Origin: Marinomonas sp. UCMA 3892 | GTDB lineage: Bacteria > Pseudomonadota > Gammaproteobacteria > Pseudomonadales > Marinomonadaceae | Direction: 5' to 3' | DNA: 64,000 nucleotides | Assembly (NCBI RefSeq): GCF_012726345.1 | Contig: NZ_PTXN01000002.1 | Coordinates: 248,001 to 312,000, forward strand | Shown: positions 1-8,676 of the stretch, one piece after another | How the letters are laid out: the number at the start of each line of letters is the position of its first letter | Numbering within the stretch: position 1 is the first letter of the stretch | Made by a program: the position numbers and the translations under genes | The notes under the pieces: model-generated | Told to the model about the DNA's origin: nothing | Databases searched by the model: none | What the model saw: the letters and a program-made list of their open reading frames with translations, nothing else

Positions 1-103
1 GGATTACCTGATTACCGTAAATGATATCGACAGGCTGACGCTCTATTGTCTGAGCATTCGCAAGCAAGGACAAAGCAGAAAACAACCCCAATGAATATTT
101 CAT
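1..103 (-). CDS. Secreted protein, N-terminal fragment (cut by window edge)
   Basis: The minus-strand reading frame opens at the ATG at 103-101 and runs off the left edge. The first 34 residues begin with Lys-Tyr, a hydrophobic stretch rich in Leu, Ser and Ala, and then a likely signal peptidase site after Ala-Asn-Ala at residue 17, so the product is probably exported. A G-rich ribosome site (GGGGTGG) lies just upstream of the ATG. The remaining visible mature part is too short to name a family. It is read in the same direction as fabV, beyond the fabV terminator. Confidence 0.6.
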   Translation of the reverse strand, partial: MKYSLGLFSALSLLANAQTIERQPVDIIYGNQVI

Positions 104-151
104 AACCACCCCAGAGTAAGACCTTATTCACTATAAGAGATAAAAACACAT

Positions 152-189
152 AAAAAAAGGAGCTCAAGCGATACCTGAACTCCTTTTTT
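152..189 (-). terminator. Rho-independent terminator of fabV
   Basis: The arms GGAGCTCA (159-166) and TGAACTCC (176-183) are flanked by an A run on the left and a T run on the right. Read on the minus strand the hairpin has one G-T wobble and ends in a seven-T tail. It lies about 18 bp past the fabV stop. The symmetric runs could also make it work in the other direction. Confidence 0.8.
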
Positions 190-206
190 GTCTCTTTTAG
201 TAAAAA

Positions 207-1409
207 CTAAAGAGTAATTACTTCAAAATCTGCTTCTGGGTTTGCTTCGGCATCATAATCAACACCATCTACACCAAAACCAAACAGCTTCAAGAATTCG
301 TCTTTATAAAGCTGATAGTCCGTTTCAGCAAATAAATTCGCATCATTTACTTTCGGCCAAAGCTCACGACAAGCTTGCTGAACATCTTCACGTAATTCCC
401 AATCATCCAAGCGAAGACGATTTTTATCGTCTGTCAACTCTGCAGGATTATGGTTATTGTACAAACGCTCTGCGAACATACGATAAATTTGATCCATACA
501 ACCTTCATGGATACCTTTCTCGCGCATTACCTTGAAGACCATCGCCAAATATAGCGGCATTACTGGAATTGCTGAGGAGGCCTGAGTAACAACTGATTTC
601 AATACAGCAACGTTCGCGCCACCGCCAATTTTAGCCAATTGAGCATCGATAGCAGCGGATGCACGATCCAAATCCTCTTTCGCCTTACCTAACGCACCAT
701 GCCAGTAAATTGGCCAAGTAATGTCAGAGCCAATGTAAGAGTAAGCCACAGTACGCGTACCTTCAGCTAATACACCAGCTTCTTGCAAAGCAGACATCCA
801 AAGCTCCCAGTCCTGACCACCCATAACAGTAGTCGTAGCAGCAACTTCTTCTTCTGTCGCCGGCTCGATTTCCGCTTCAATAATCACGTCTTTATTCGTA
901 TCAATCGCAGTAGAACGGTATGGCTGGCCAATAGGCTTAAGAACCGAACGAACAACTTCACCCGTTTCTGGCATTTTACGAACTGGAGAAGCCAACGAGT
1001 AAACCACCATGTCAATTTGACCAAGATCTTGCTTAATCAAATCAATAACGGTTGCACGCGCTTCGTTTGAGAAGGCATCACCATTAATGCTTTTAGCATA
1101 TAAACCTTCTTCTTTGGCAACTTTATCGAATGCCGCAGAGTTATACCAACCCGCTGTACCTGTTTTCTTATCTGTACCTGGCTTTTCAAAGAAAACACCT
1201 ATTGTAGCTGCGCCAGAACCGAACGCTGCAGCAATACGAGAAGACAAGCCATAACCACTTGACGCACCGATTACAAGTACTTTTTTAGGACCATTTTCGA
1301 TAGCCCCTTTGCTTTTAGTAAAAGCAATTTGCTCTCTTACATTTTGCTCACAGCCTACTGGATGTGTTGTTGTACAGATAAATCCGCGAATCTTTGGTTT
1401 TATGATCAT
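207..1409 (-). CDS. fabV: Enoyl-[acyl-carrier-protein] reductase FabV (NADH-dependent)
   Basis: FabV catalyses the last reduction of each fatty-acid elongation cycle, turning trans-2-enoyl-ACP (or -CoA) into the saturated acyl chain with NADH in the cytoplasm. The 400-residue length is typical. The N-terminal nucleotide-binding glycine motif GASSGYG is at residues 48-54. The FabV-specific Tyr-X8-Lys catalytic pair is at Tyr235 and Lys244, the spacing that separates FabV from FabI (Tyr-X6-Lys). FabV enzymes are known to be naturally tolerant of triclosan, so this organism may be too, if no FabI is present. The gene is single, divergent from the glycosyltransferase gene, and followed by its own terminator. 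An inverted repeat lies 31 bp upstream of the start. Confidence 0.97.
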   Translation of the reverse strand: MIIKPKIRGFICTTTHPVGCEQNVREQIAFTKSKGAIENGPKKVLVIGASSGYGLSSRIAAAFGSGAATIGVFFEKPGTDKKTGTAGWYNSAAFDKVAKEEGLYAKSINGDAFSNEARATVIDLIKQDLGQIDMVVYSLASPVRKMPETGEVVRSVLKPIGQPYRSTAIDTNKDVIIEAEIEPATEEEVAATTTVMGGQDWELWMSALQEAGVLAEGTRTVAYSYIGSDITWPIYWHGALGKAKEDLDRASAAIDAQLAKIGGGANVAVLKSVVTQASSAIPVMPLYLAMVFKVMREKGIHEGCMDQIYRMFAERLYNNHNPAELTDDKNRLRLDDWELREDVQQACRELWPKVNDANLFAETDYQLYKDEFLKLFGFGVDGVDYDAEANPEADFEVITL

Positions 1410-1439
1410 AATATCTTCTCAACGTCATGTTTTGCTTAC

Positions 1440-1478
1440 GTCTTGCCAGACAATCCCTTCAAATGAGGCAGGCAAGAC
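1440..1478. promoter_or_regulatory. Inverted repeat between fabV and glycosyltransferase gene
   Basis: Perfect 8-bp arms, GTCTTGCC (1440-1447) and GGCAAGAC (1471-1478), are separated by 23 bp. They lie in the divergent gap in the likely promoter or leader zone of fabV. The site could be an operator for a dimeric regulator or a leader hairpin; the sequence does not decide between these. Confidence 0.35.
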
Positions 1479-1572
1479 AAATCTGCTTGCCATGATACAA
1501 TAGCCGGACGAATATGTCCTGATTCTGCTAAAAATTCAGAACCAAAAATCACTGAAACATTGAGAGAATACC

Positions 1573-2805
1573 GTGCACCTACTTGTCATCGGCTATGTCT
1601 GGCCAGAACCTAACTCATCTGCCGCTGGCAGCCGAATGATGCAATTACTTAATTGTTTTTATAAACAACAATGGCAAATATCATTTGCGAGCCCCGCACT
1701 ACAAACAGAACACATGACAGACCTATCTCAATTAGGCATTGAAGCGGAACATATCGAACTTAACGATGCTTCTTTCGATACCTATATTGCAGACAAAAAA
1801 CCGGACATTGTGATATTTGATCGCTTCATGATGGAAGAACAATTCGGTTGGCGGGTTGAAAAATTCAGCCCAAACTCATTAAGAATTCTCAATACCGAAG
1901 ACCTTCACTCATTAAGACAAGCCAGACACAACGCCCTTAAACAAAATAAAACTTTTGTGGTTGAAGACCTTTATAGTGACCTAGGCATTCGTGAAATCGC
2001 CGCCATTCATCGCTGTGACTTAACCCTAATGATTTCAGAAGTGGAAACAAAACTGTTAATTGATGAATTTCACGTGCCAGAAACCCATGCATTTCACCTT
2101 CCATTTATGCTACCTAAACCTAAAGACACTGACACTCTAACCAGCTTTGAAGAGCGCCAAAACTTTATTAGCATCGGCAATTTTCGTCATGCACCAAACT
2201 GGGATGCTGTCCAGCAATTAAAAACAGAGATATGGCCAAAGATTCGAAAGCGTCTACCAAAAGCAGAAATGCATATTTATGGTGCATACCCTCCACCAAA
2301 AGCCACGCAATTACATAACGCAAAAGAAGGTTTTTTAGTAAAAGGCTGGGCCGAAGACGCCCAAAAAGTCATGCAACAAGCTCGACTTTGCTTAGCACCA
2401 TTACGTTTTGGGGCTGGTATTAAAGGAAAATTGGTTGAAGCTATGCAGGTAGGAACTCCAAGTATAACCACCAGCATTGGCGCTGAATCTATGCATGGCG
2501 ACCTCCCTTGGAACGGCGTGATCACTGACGATATAGACACCTTTGTCGATGCCGCTGTGTCACTCTATGAAGATAAAGAAAGCTGGCAACTGATGCAACA
2601 AAATGGCAATAGAATATTGCAAGCTCGCTATCAAGCAGAAGAATGGGAACCCAAATTAATTAATCGATTGAAGCTACACGTTCAGCTAAAAGAAAGCCTA
2701 AGAAAAAAGCATTTTTTGGGATTAATGCTGCGACACCACAGCCTTAAGAGCACGCAATACATGTCGCAATGGATAGAACTTAAAAACAAAAACGAAGATA
2801 AGTAA
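1573..2805 (+). CDS. Glycosyltransferase, GT-B fold (GT4-like)
   Basis: The 410-residue protein probably transfers a sugar from a nucleotide donor to an envelope or secondary acceptor, which cannot be told from sequence. The N terminus (GYVWPEPNSSAAGSRM) resembles the glycine-rich acceptor-side loop of GT-B enzymes. The C-terminal half has the donor-site pattern GAGIKGKLVEAMQVGTP at about residues 280-296, typical of GT1/GT4 transferases. The start is GTG at 1573 behind a weak GAGAG site, and no better in-frame ATG lies nearby. The gene stands alone, divergent from fabV and convergent with the DUF1289 gene, so no polysaccharide operon supports a specific pathway. Confidence 0.8.
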   Translation: MHLLVIGYVWPEPNSSAAGSRMMQLLNCFYKQQWQISFASPALQTEHMTDLSQLGIEAEHIELNDASFDTYIADKKPDIVIFDRFMMEEQFGWRVEKFSPNSLRILNTEDLHSLRQARHNALKQNKTFVVEDLYSDLGIREIAAIHRCDLTLMISEVETKLLIDEFHVPETHAFHLPFMLPKPKDTDTLTSFEERQNFISIGNFRHAPNWDAVQQLKTEIWPKIRKRLPKAEMHIYGAYPPPKATQLHNAKEGFLVKGWAEDAQKVMQQARLCLAPLRFGAGIKGKLVEAMQVGTPSITTSIGAESMHGDLPWNGVITDDIDTFVDAAVSLYEDKESWQLMQQNGNRILQARYQAEEWEPKLINRLKLHVQLKESLRKKHFLGLMLRHHSLKSTQYMSQWIELKNKNEDK

Positions 2806-2820
2806 CATTAATAAAAAGCA

Positions 2821-3015
2821 CTAGCTAGAAACAAAATTACTTTTAGCCTCTCGCTCGCGAACCTTTTTCATCACCGCCTGCTGAGAGGCTTTATTCATAC
2901 TGCCCCACAGGCTAATTTCCTTACCAGTACGATAACAGCCCACACAAATATCTTCGTCATTCAAAAGACAGACATTGACGCATGGAGATTTCAACTGAGG
3001 TTTTGGCTTAGTCAT
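2821..3015 (-). CDS. DUF1289 domain protein (YdhL-like, cysteine-rich)
   Basis: A 64-residue protein with the DUF1289 signature: a Pro-Cys-Val-Asn-Val-Cys core at residues 11-16, then Cys-Val-Gly-Cys with Tyr-Arg-Thr at about 24-30 and a conserved Ile-Ser-Leu-Trp stretch. The four cysteines suggest metal binding. Family members are small cytoplasmic proteins of unknown role, often found beside other genes rather than in fixed operons. Here it lies downstream of the YebC-type gene on the same strand, separated from it by a terminator, and is tail-to-tail with the glycosyltransferase gene only 15 bp away. Confidence 0.85.
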   Translation of the reverse strand: MTKPKPQLKSPCVNVCLLNDEDICVGCYRTGKEISLWGSMNKASQQAVMKKVREREAKSNFVSS

Positions 3016-3040
3016 TTTTAATCAGTACACCTAAAATAAA

Positions 3041-3070
3041 AGGCCTTAGCAAAGAACTTCACCAAGGCCT
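3041..3070 (-). terminator. Terminator after the yeeN-like gene
   Basis: The arms AGGCCTT (3041-3047) and AAGGCCT (3064-3070) form a hairpin on the minus strand immediately past the stop of the YebC-family gene. On that strand it is followed by a T-rich tail (TTTATTTT). Confidence 0.7.
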
Positions 3071-3076
3071 CAAATT

Positions 3077-3793
3077 CTAATATTCAGCGTTATGATAAAC
3101 GCGCTGAACATCATCCAGGTCATTCAATAGATCTAAAAAGCGGTCAAACTGCTCCACTTCTTCACCTTGAATTTCGGTTGTGTTTTGAGCAACGAATTGA
3201 ATTTCATCAACCTCAAATTCAATCTCGCCAAATGCATCTGTTAATGCTGTTTTTGCCTTGCTGTAATCGGTATGAGGCGCAAAAACAGTTACTTTACCGT
3301 CCTCTAGCTCAATATCTGTTACATCAACATCAGCCATCATCAAGGCTTCCAATACAGCCTCTTCGTCAGTACCAGCAAAAACAAAAATAGCACTGTGGTC
3401 AAACATATGACTCACGCTGCCTTGGCTACCGATTTTACATTTCACCTTGTTAAAGCAAGTGCGCACGTCACCAAAAGTACGGTTTGGGTTATCAGACAAA
3501 CAATCCACGATAACCATAGTATTGCCAGGACCAAAACCTTCGTAGCGAGCAGTATCAAAGTCTTCTCCACCACCACCTTTCGCCTTATCAATCGCTTTGT
3601 CGATAACGTGAGTTGGCACCTGATCTTTTTTAGCTCGGTCGATCAGAGAACGAAGTGCCAAATTACCATTAGGATCAATACCACCGGATTTTGCGCAAAC
3701 ATAAATCTCACGGCCGTACTTGCTGTAAACCTTGGCTTTTTGGTCAGACGTTTTTGCCATGGACTCTTTGCGGTTTTGAAAGGCTCTGCCCAT
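3077..3793 (-). CDS. YebC/PmpR-family protein, YeeN-like
   Basis: A 238-residue member of the YebC/PmpR/TACO1 family, with the N-terminal [11 protein letters not shown] block, the central RYEGFGPG motif near residue 84 and the C-terminal Tyr-His-Asn ending. Lys-rich helix 1 and the [14 protein letters not shown] segment match the shorter YeeN branch (also 238 residues in E. coli) better than classical YebC (about 246). Family members have been described as transcriptional regulators, and more recently as ribosome-associated factors that relieve stalling. No ruv genes sit next to it, unlike canonical yebC, which again favours the YeeN-like paralogue. It acts in the cytoplasm. Confidence 0.88.
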   Translation of the reverse strand: MGRAFQNRKESMAKTSDQKAKVYSKYGREIYVCAKSGGIDPNGNLALRSLIDRAKKDQVPTHVIDKAIDKAKGGGGEDFDTARYEGFGPGNTMVIVDCLSDNPNRTFGDVRTCFNKVKCKIGSQGSVSHMFDHSAIFVFAGTDEEAVLEALMMADVDVTDIELEDGKVTVFAPHTDYSKAKTALTDAFGEIEFEVDEIQFVAQNTTEIQGEEVEQFDRFLDLLNDLDDVQRVYHNAEY

Positions 3794-3972
3794 TACATAT
3801 TCCTATTCTATACAGTCTTAAAAATAAGATTCTAACGTGTCGCCCAAAAAGAAGGAACTGCTAGCCAAGTATAAATACAATAAAAAGCCAACCTTACCAC
3901 AACAAAAATGCTATGAAACAAGAAACCTAGCCAATATAGACATACAACCATCAATCCCCAAGTGACAAGTAA

Positions 3973-5139
3973 CTAAGCAAGCTGTCGAATAACTTTCGCA
4001 AGCACCGTGATTGCTTGATGGATTTGCGCCGGAGAAACACGAGCAAAACTCAATCTTAGAAACGAATCATCAAGTGGACTTTTACATGGGAAAAATGGCG
4101 TACCAGGAAGAACCAACACCTTATCCTTCAACGCTTCAGTCAGTACTAATTGTGATGAAACACCTGCGGGCAATTTCACCCAAAAGAACATACCACCAGC
4201 AGGAATAGAAAATTCAATAAGGTCGCCAAGCTCTGCATTTAAAGCCTCAGCCATTACAGCCCGCTTTTCCTTATAAGCTTTTTGGAGCTGAATAACGTGA
4301 TCCGGATATTGTCCAGACATAAAGAATTGGGTAATCATACTCTGACCAAGACGATTGGTATGAAGATCAACAGCTTGTTTTACTTTAACCAAGTACGGAG
4401 AAAAAGCATCACAGGAAACAATATAGCCAGTACGCAAACCTGGCCACAAAACCTTAGAAAAACTCCCCATGTACAGCCAAGGTGTTTGTTTTATCAAAGT
4501 GGAAATAGGCGTAAGGTCAACATTGTCATAACAAAGATCGCGATACGGATCGTCTTCAATGAGCAATATATTTTTCTCATCGAGCAGAGCTGCAATCTCG
4601 CGCCGACGCTCCAAGCTATAACAATGCCCTGCTGGATTCTGAAAATTAGGAATCAAATAAACGGCTTTTGGATGATATTGCTCAATCGCATCGCGTAAAG
4701 CTGAAACAGACATCCCTTCAGCATCCGACAAAACATCTTGAACCTTTGCGCCTTGTAATTTAAATACCTGACAAGCAGCAAGATACGTAGGCTGTTCGGT
4801 TAAAATGGTCGAACTTTCGTCTAAAATTAAGCGACTAACAATATCCAAACCTTGCTGCGAGCCGTTGGTTATCAGTACATTCTCAGTAGATGTCTCAATG
4901 CCCCGATCTGCCACAATCGACACAATACAGTCGCGCAGGTCTTTTTCGCCTTCACTTGGGCCATATTGTCGACTGTCGGTTAGTTGCTTCAGTTCTGGGT
5001 AAGCAGGCATCAAATTTTCATCTGGCAAACCACCCGCTAAAGATAGAACGTCTGGCTGTTGACTATAATGCAGCAATTCACGAACCAAAGAAGCTTCCAT
5101 GTTTCGTGAGTGTGGAGTCAATAAATGAGAAATATCCAT
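3973..5139 (-). CDS. PLP-dependent aminotransferase, class I/II (LysN/2-aminoadipate type)
   Basis: A 388-residue fold-type I aminotransferase without a DNA-binding domain. Visible features are the N-terminal SLAGGLPDE, which shapes the substrate site in the 2-aminoadipate/kynurenine aminotransferase group, a NPAGHCYS segment, the DDPYRDL loop carrying the PLP-ring aspartate, and the Schiff-base lysine in SFSKVLWPGLRTGY at about residue 231. A C-terminal arginine in FLRLSFARV would bind the substrate carboxylate. The substrate cannot be read from sequence; aromatic, branched-chain or aminoadipate substrates are typical of relatives. Its upstream region is occupied by a 140-bp repeat that ends 104 bp before the start. 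Confidence 0.85.
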   Translation of the reverse strand: MDISHLLTPHSRNMEASLVRELLHYSQQPDVLSLAGGLPDENLMPAYPELKQLTDSRQYGPSEGEKDLRDCIVSIVADRGIETSTENVLITNGSQQGLDIVSRLILDESSTILTEQPTYLAACQVFKLQGAKVQDVLSDAEGMSVSALRDAIEQYHPKAVYLIPNFQNPAGHCYSLERRREIAALLDEKNILLIEDDPYRDLCYDNVDLTPISTLIKQTPWLYMGSFSKVLWPGLRTGYIVSCDAFSPYLVKVKQAVDLHTNRLGQSMITQFFMSGQYPDHVIQLQKAYKEKRAVMAEALNAELGDLIEFSIPAGGMFFWVKLPAGVSSQLVLTEALKDKVLVLPGTPFFPCKSPLDDSFLRLSFARVSPAQIHQAITVLAKVIRQLA

Positions 5140-5242
5140 GCCAAATGCCTCGATATATTAAGAGTAGAGAAACAGAGTCAGACATTTTAAAAAAATAGAA
5201 AAGATACAATTCTCGATTTATTGAAGGATACAGAAAGAGAAT

Positions 5243-5382
5243 GAGACCTTTGCACGAAGTCACGAGCAAAGCCAAGACGAGGCAAAAATAGACGAAAAAG
5301 CGGAGTTTATGGGTTATAAATGAGCATTTTGAGTCTATTTTTAACAAAGTATTGGCAAGCGCAGTAGTCGTGCAAAAGTCTC
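5243..5382. repeat. 140-bp imperfect palindromic repeat, copy 1
   Basis: The segment has 15-bp terminal inverted repeats (GAGACCTTTGCACGA at 5243-5257 against TCGTGCAAAAGTCTC at 5368-5382, one mismatch) and further internal pairing. It is about 124/140 identical by eye to 32612-32751, with no gaps. A truncated relative is at 44414-44458. It carries no open reading frame. It lies between the acyltransferase stop and the aminotransferase start, which are both on the minus strand. Confidence 0.85.
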
Positions 5383-5394
5383 AGAATGTATTAT

Positions 5395-6258
5395 TTATTG
5401 CTCAATACTATTCGTCTCAGCGTGCAGCAAGCACTCGAACTGCTGATTTTTTTCTTGCCAAAGACCATTCACCCACTGCTGAAAATACGCTCTATATTCT
5501 GCATCATCTTGATAGTTCCCAAGTAAAGAATCATCAATAGGCATTACTCTAATATGCACTTTAATATTGGACACTTTTCCACAAAGATAATCAAAAAAAC
5601 TCGGAATACCTTCAGGATAAACAATAGTTACATCAATTAATTGATGTAACTTTCCGTCCATAGCATTTAAAGCAAAAGACAAGCCGCCCGCTTTTGGCAT
5701 AAGAAGGTGCTTATACCGACTAGATTGTTGATCATGTTTTTCAGCGGTGAAACGAGTTCCTTCTAGGAAGTTCATAATCGACACAGGGAAGTATTGAAAC
5801 TTATCACAAGCTTTTTTCGTCACCTCAATGTCTTTTCCTTTCAGCTCGGGTTTCTTTTTGAGCAGCGCAGAACTGTAACGTTTCATAAAAGGAAACTCTA
5901 ATGCCCACCAAGCAAGACCAATAAAAGGAACCCAAATAAGCTCGCGCTTTAAAAAGAACTTAATGAAGGGAATACGTCTATTAAACAGGCGCTGCAGAAT
6001 AAGAATATCCACCCAAGATTGATGATTAGCCGTTATCATATACCAATCATTCAATACAAAATCACACGTACCCGACACATCAATAACAGAACGGCCTAAG
6101 TAGCGCTGATTGATGTTATTTATCCCGATCCAAAACGTTGCTATGTTGTCCAATACAACATTTAAAACCGCCCGTATCGACGCAAAGGGTAAAATACACT
6201 TAAACAAAGCCAAAACCATGACAGGAACGAAACAAATCAAGGTATTCATTATGATCAA
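5395..6258 (-). CDS. Membrane-associated acyltransferase, PlsC family (YihG-like)
   Basis: A 287-residue lysophospholipid-acyltransferase-type enzyme. The catalytic motif I NHQSWVD (His-X4-Asp) is near residue 78, motif II-like residues are in FPFMKRYS, and motif III FLEGTRFT (Glu-Gly-Thr-Arg) is near residue 165. A hydrophobic N terminus (about 1-35) would anchor it to the inner membrane. The spacing and the FIKFFLKRELIWVPFIGLAW segment resemble E. coli YihG/YihG-like acyltransferases, which alter acyl chains of phosphatidylglycerol-type lipids. The gene is not in an obvious operon; the 140-bp repeat begins 12 bp after its stop. Substrate is unknown. Confidence 0.88.
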   Translation of the reverse strand: MIIMNTLICFVPVMVLALFKCILPFASIRAVLNVVLDNIATFWIGINNINQRYLGRSVIDVSGTCDFVLNDWYMITANHQSWVDILILQRLFNRRIPFIKFFLKRELIWVPFIGLAWWALEFPFMKRYSSALLKKKPELKGKDIEVTKKACDKFQYFPVSIMNFLEGTRFTAEKHDQQSSRYKHLLMPKAGGLSFALNAMDGKLHQLIDVTIVYPEGIPSFFDYLCGKVSNIKVHIRVMPIDDSLLGNYQDDAEYRAYFQQWVNGLWQEKNQQFECLLHAETNSIEQ

Positions 6259-6541
6259 AAAAAAATGAAATCAGACCTTTTAACACAAACAAAACAGGCA
6301 TAAGCCAACCTAAAATACAAAAATTGACGCATCATACTAAAGGAAACTCTTGATTGGAAATCCTCATTATTTACACTCCAACCAAGTAGCCAGCTTTCCA
6401 CATAAAACTGTATAGTAAACAGACGATTAGAATGACTACTCAACCAGCTCGATGACGAAGACTTTGTGATAACGTATCGATAATTATTAACTCCCTGTAA
6501 ATAACACATAAACACTACACAATAGGACCTCAAACTCCACT

Positions 6542-7948
6542 ATGGCAATGACCAAAGGATTAAAAATTCGACATAAACTTTTTGCAGTTTTTGTTTTAAG
6601 TAATATTTTACTCATTGTTTCTATGTGGCAAGTATTTCAATGGAGTTTTGATAGAGGATTTGTATCCTACGCAACGGAACGTGATCGTGACTTTTTAGAG
6701 CAAATGGCAAACAGAACGGCCAACTTATACATTTACTACGACGATTGGTATTTTTTGGTCCAAGAAAGCCGAATGGAAAGCGAATGGCATAAAGCAAAAC
6801 TAGAGAACTTAAGAGATTTGGTTCCGCCCCCTAGCACGCCAAACTTAGATTTAATCTATCCTTCCCAGTATTATCGCCAACGTTTTCTATTATTCGATAG
6901 CCAACAAAAACCGATCATCGGTAAAACTCGCTTTGCCGATGCAGAAACCCACGCAGTTAGCGTGAATAAAAAAGTAGTGGGGTACGTTGGCCTTCGCTCA
7001 ATCAGAGAGCTCGTTCAGGATCAAACATTGCGCTTTGTTCGCCAGCAAGGTGAAGCATTCCTACTTATCTCAGCCTTCATGCTTGCGATAGCAGCACTTT
7101 TAACTTGGCCTTTGGCGCAGTGGTTAAGCCGCCCTATTAGTTCCATGCAGAAAGCCACAAAAAAACTGGCTGCTGGAAAGTTTGACACTCGCATATCAGT
7201 AAAAGGGGCAGATGAGTTAGCTAGCCTTAGTTGTGATTTCAATAACTTAGCTTGCACCTTAGAGCACGCGCGCGAGGCACGTAAACGCTGGGTTGCTGAC
7301 ACCGCTCACGAGCTAAGAACTCCTGTAGCAATTCTTAGAGGAGAAATTGAAGCAATGCAGGATGGGATTATTAAAGTATCTCCTGAAAGCCTCTCTTCAC
7401 TGCATCAAGAAACTCTTCATATTGCACGCCTAATTGATGACTTAAACCAATTATCAATGCATGATATGGGTAATTTAAGCTATGAAATGGAAGATATTTC
7501 GATAAATGACATTATTGAACAAACAGTTCAATCAATGACACTTCCTTTTACTGAAGCTGGATTAGAATTAGGGTTTGAATATTCTCAAAAAAGCCCTATT
7601 GTTATGCATGGTGACTCTGATCGATTACATCAGCTCTTTTCGAATCTAATGAATAATTCATTAAAATATACAAATGCGCCTGGAAAGCTAACCGTAAAAC
7701 TTTTAAAAAAGAACAAGAAAGCCGTCGTTCTTTTTGAAGATACTGCACCAGGTGTTAGCGACGAAGATAAAAACAGAATTTTTGAACAATTTTTCCGAGT
7801 CGAAAATTCAAGAAACCGCGCTACAGGTGGACGAGGCTTAGGTCTCGCTATATGCGCAAGTATTGTGGATGGTCATCAAGGCACAATCAGTGCTTATCAC
7901 TCCCCTGATGGTGGCTTAGGAATAAAAGTTGAATTCCCTTTAAACTAG
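6542..7948 (+). CDS. baeS: Sensor histidine kinase, BaeS-like
   Basis: A 468-residue inner-membrane kinase with one N-terminal membrane helix (about 11-33), a periplasmic domain of roughly 130 residues, a second helix (about 172-192), a HAMP linker (about 193-245) and a HisKA domain with the phospho-acceptor His256 in TAHELRTPVAIL. An ATPase domain follows with N-box (NLMNNSLKYT), a variant G1 box (EDTAPGVSDE) and GRGLGLAI. The H-box and overall layout match BaeS, which senses envelope stress and toxic compounds. The response regulator gene follows 31 bp later, so they form an operon. The G1 box reads D-T-A-P-G rather than the usual D-N/T-G-P-G; BaeS relatives share this Ala. Confidence 0.88.
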   Translation: MAMTKGLKIRHKLFAVFVLSNILLIVSMWQVFQWSFDRGFVSYATERDRDFLEQMANRTANLYIYYDDWYFLVQESRMESEWHKAKLENLRDLVPPPSTPNLDLIYPSQYYRQRFLLFDSQQKPIIGKTRFADAETHAVSVNKKVVGYVGLRSIRELVQDQTLRFVRQQGEAFLLISAFMLAIAALLTWPLAQWLSRPISSMQKATKKLAAGKFDTRISVKGADELASLSCDFNNLACTLEHAREARKRWVADTAHELRTPVAILRGEIEAMQDGIIKVSPESLSSLHQETLHIARLIDDLNQLSMHDMGNLSYEMEDISINDIIEQTVQSMTLPFTEAGLELGFEYSQKSPIVMHGDSDRLHQLFSNLMNNSLKYTNAPGKLTVKLLKKNKKAVVLFEDTAPGVSDEDKNRIFEQFFRVENSRNRATGGRGLGLAICASIVDGHQGTISAYHSPDGGLGIKVEFPLN

Positions 7949-7979
7949 TATAGTTAAACGAACAGGAACGAATAATATT

Positions 7980-8660
7980 ATGAGCAAAGTACTGATTATT
8001 GAAGACGAACCAAAACTAGCAGAACTAATGTCAGCTTACCTAGAACAGGCTGGCTATGAACATCATCACCTAGATCGTGGCGATATTGCTGTTAATTACA
8101 TCAAAAATAACCAAGTTGATATCGTTCTACTAGATCTAATGCTTCCAGGATTGGACGGTGTAGAAATCTGTAAACAAGTTCGTCAATTCAGTGGCGTGCC
8201 TATTATCATGGTGACGGCAAAAGCAGAAGAAATCGATCGTCTTATCGGTTTAGAAATGGGTGCTGATGACTACGTTTGTAAACCATTTAGCCCTCGTGAA
8301 ATTGTCGCTCGTGTAAAAGCAAACTTACGTCGCGTAGAATTAGACCAAGCAGAATCGCCAAGAACTGATGGCTTCGATCTAGATGTAGATCGTCTTCGCG
8401 CAACGTATAAAGGTGATTTAATCGACTTAACAACAGTTGAATTTCAATTGCTTCAATTGCTAATCAAAGAACCTGGTCGCGTTTTCGGCCGTGATCTTAT
8501 AATGAAAAGCATTTATGCCGATAGCCGCGTAGTGAGTGATCGCACTATTGATAGCCATATCAAAAAGCTTCGTAAGAAAATTTCTGCTGTGGCACCTGAA
8601 TTAAATGTTATTCATTCCGTTTACGGTGCAGGCTACCGCTTCGAAAACAACGATCAGTAA
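7980..8660 (+). CDS. baeR: Response regulator, OmpR/PhoB family (BaeR-like)
   Basis: A 226-residue regulator. The receiver domain has the acidic pair Glu8-Asp9, phospho-acceptor Asp52 in LLDLMLPGLDG, the conserved Thr in MVTAKAEEIDRL and Lys in VCKPFSPRE. The C-terminal winged helix (about 130-226) has the DRTIDSHIKKLRKK recognition helix and the VYGAGYRF wing. Length and the VTAKAEEIDRLIGLEMGADDYVCKP-like region, seen here in separate blocks, match BaeR. It would be phosphorylated by the kinase encoded upstream and control drug-efflux or envelope genes; the adjacent permease gene, 16 bp downstream, is a plausible cotranscribed partner or target. Confidence 0.88.
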   Translation: MSKVLIIEDEPKLAELMSAYLEQAGYEHHHLDRGDIAVNYIKNNQVDIVLLDLMLPGLDGVEICKQVRQFSGVPIIMVTAKAEEIDRLIGLEMGADDYVCKPFSPREIVARVKANLRRVELDQAESPRTDGFDLDVDRLRATYKGDLIDLTTVEFQLLQLLIKEPGRVFGRDLIMKSIYADSRVVSDRTIDSHIKKLRKKISAVAPELNVIHSVYGAGYRFENNDQ

Positions 8661-8676
8661 ACACCTTCTTTAAGGA

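Noticed and set aside
1309..1503. 64-residue plus-strand frame at the fabV start
   Set aside because: Overlaps fabV on the opposite strand and its promoter gap; no features.
3395..3835. Long frame antisense to the YebC-type gene
   Set aside because: Shadow of a well-supported gene with no motifs.
6255..6533. 92-residue frame on the minus strand upstream of the acyltransferase gene
   Set aside because: No family features, low complexity (Ser and Phe runs), and it lies in a promoter gap; likely a chance frame.
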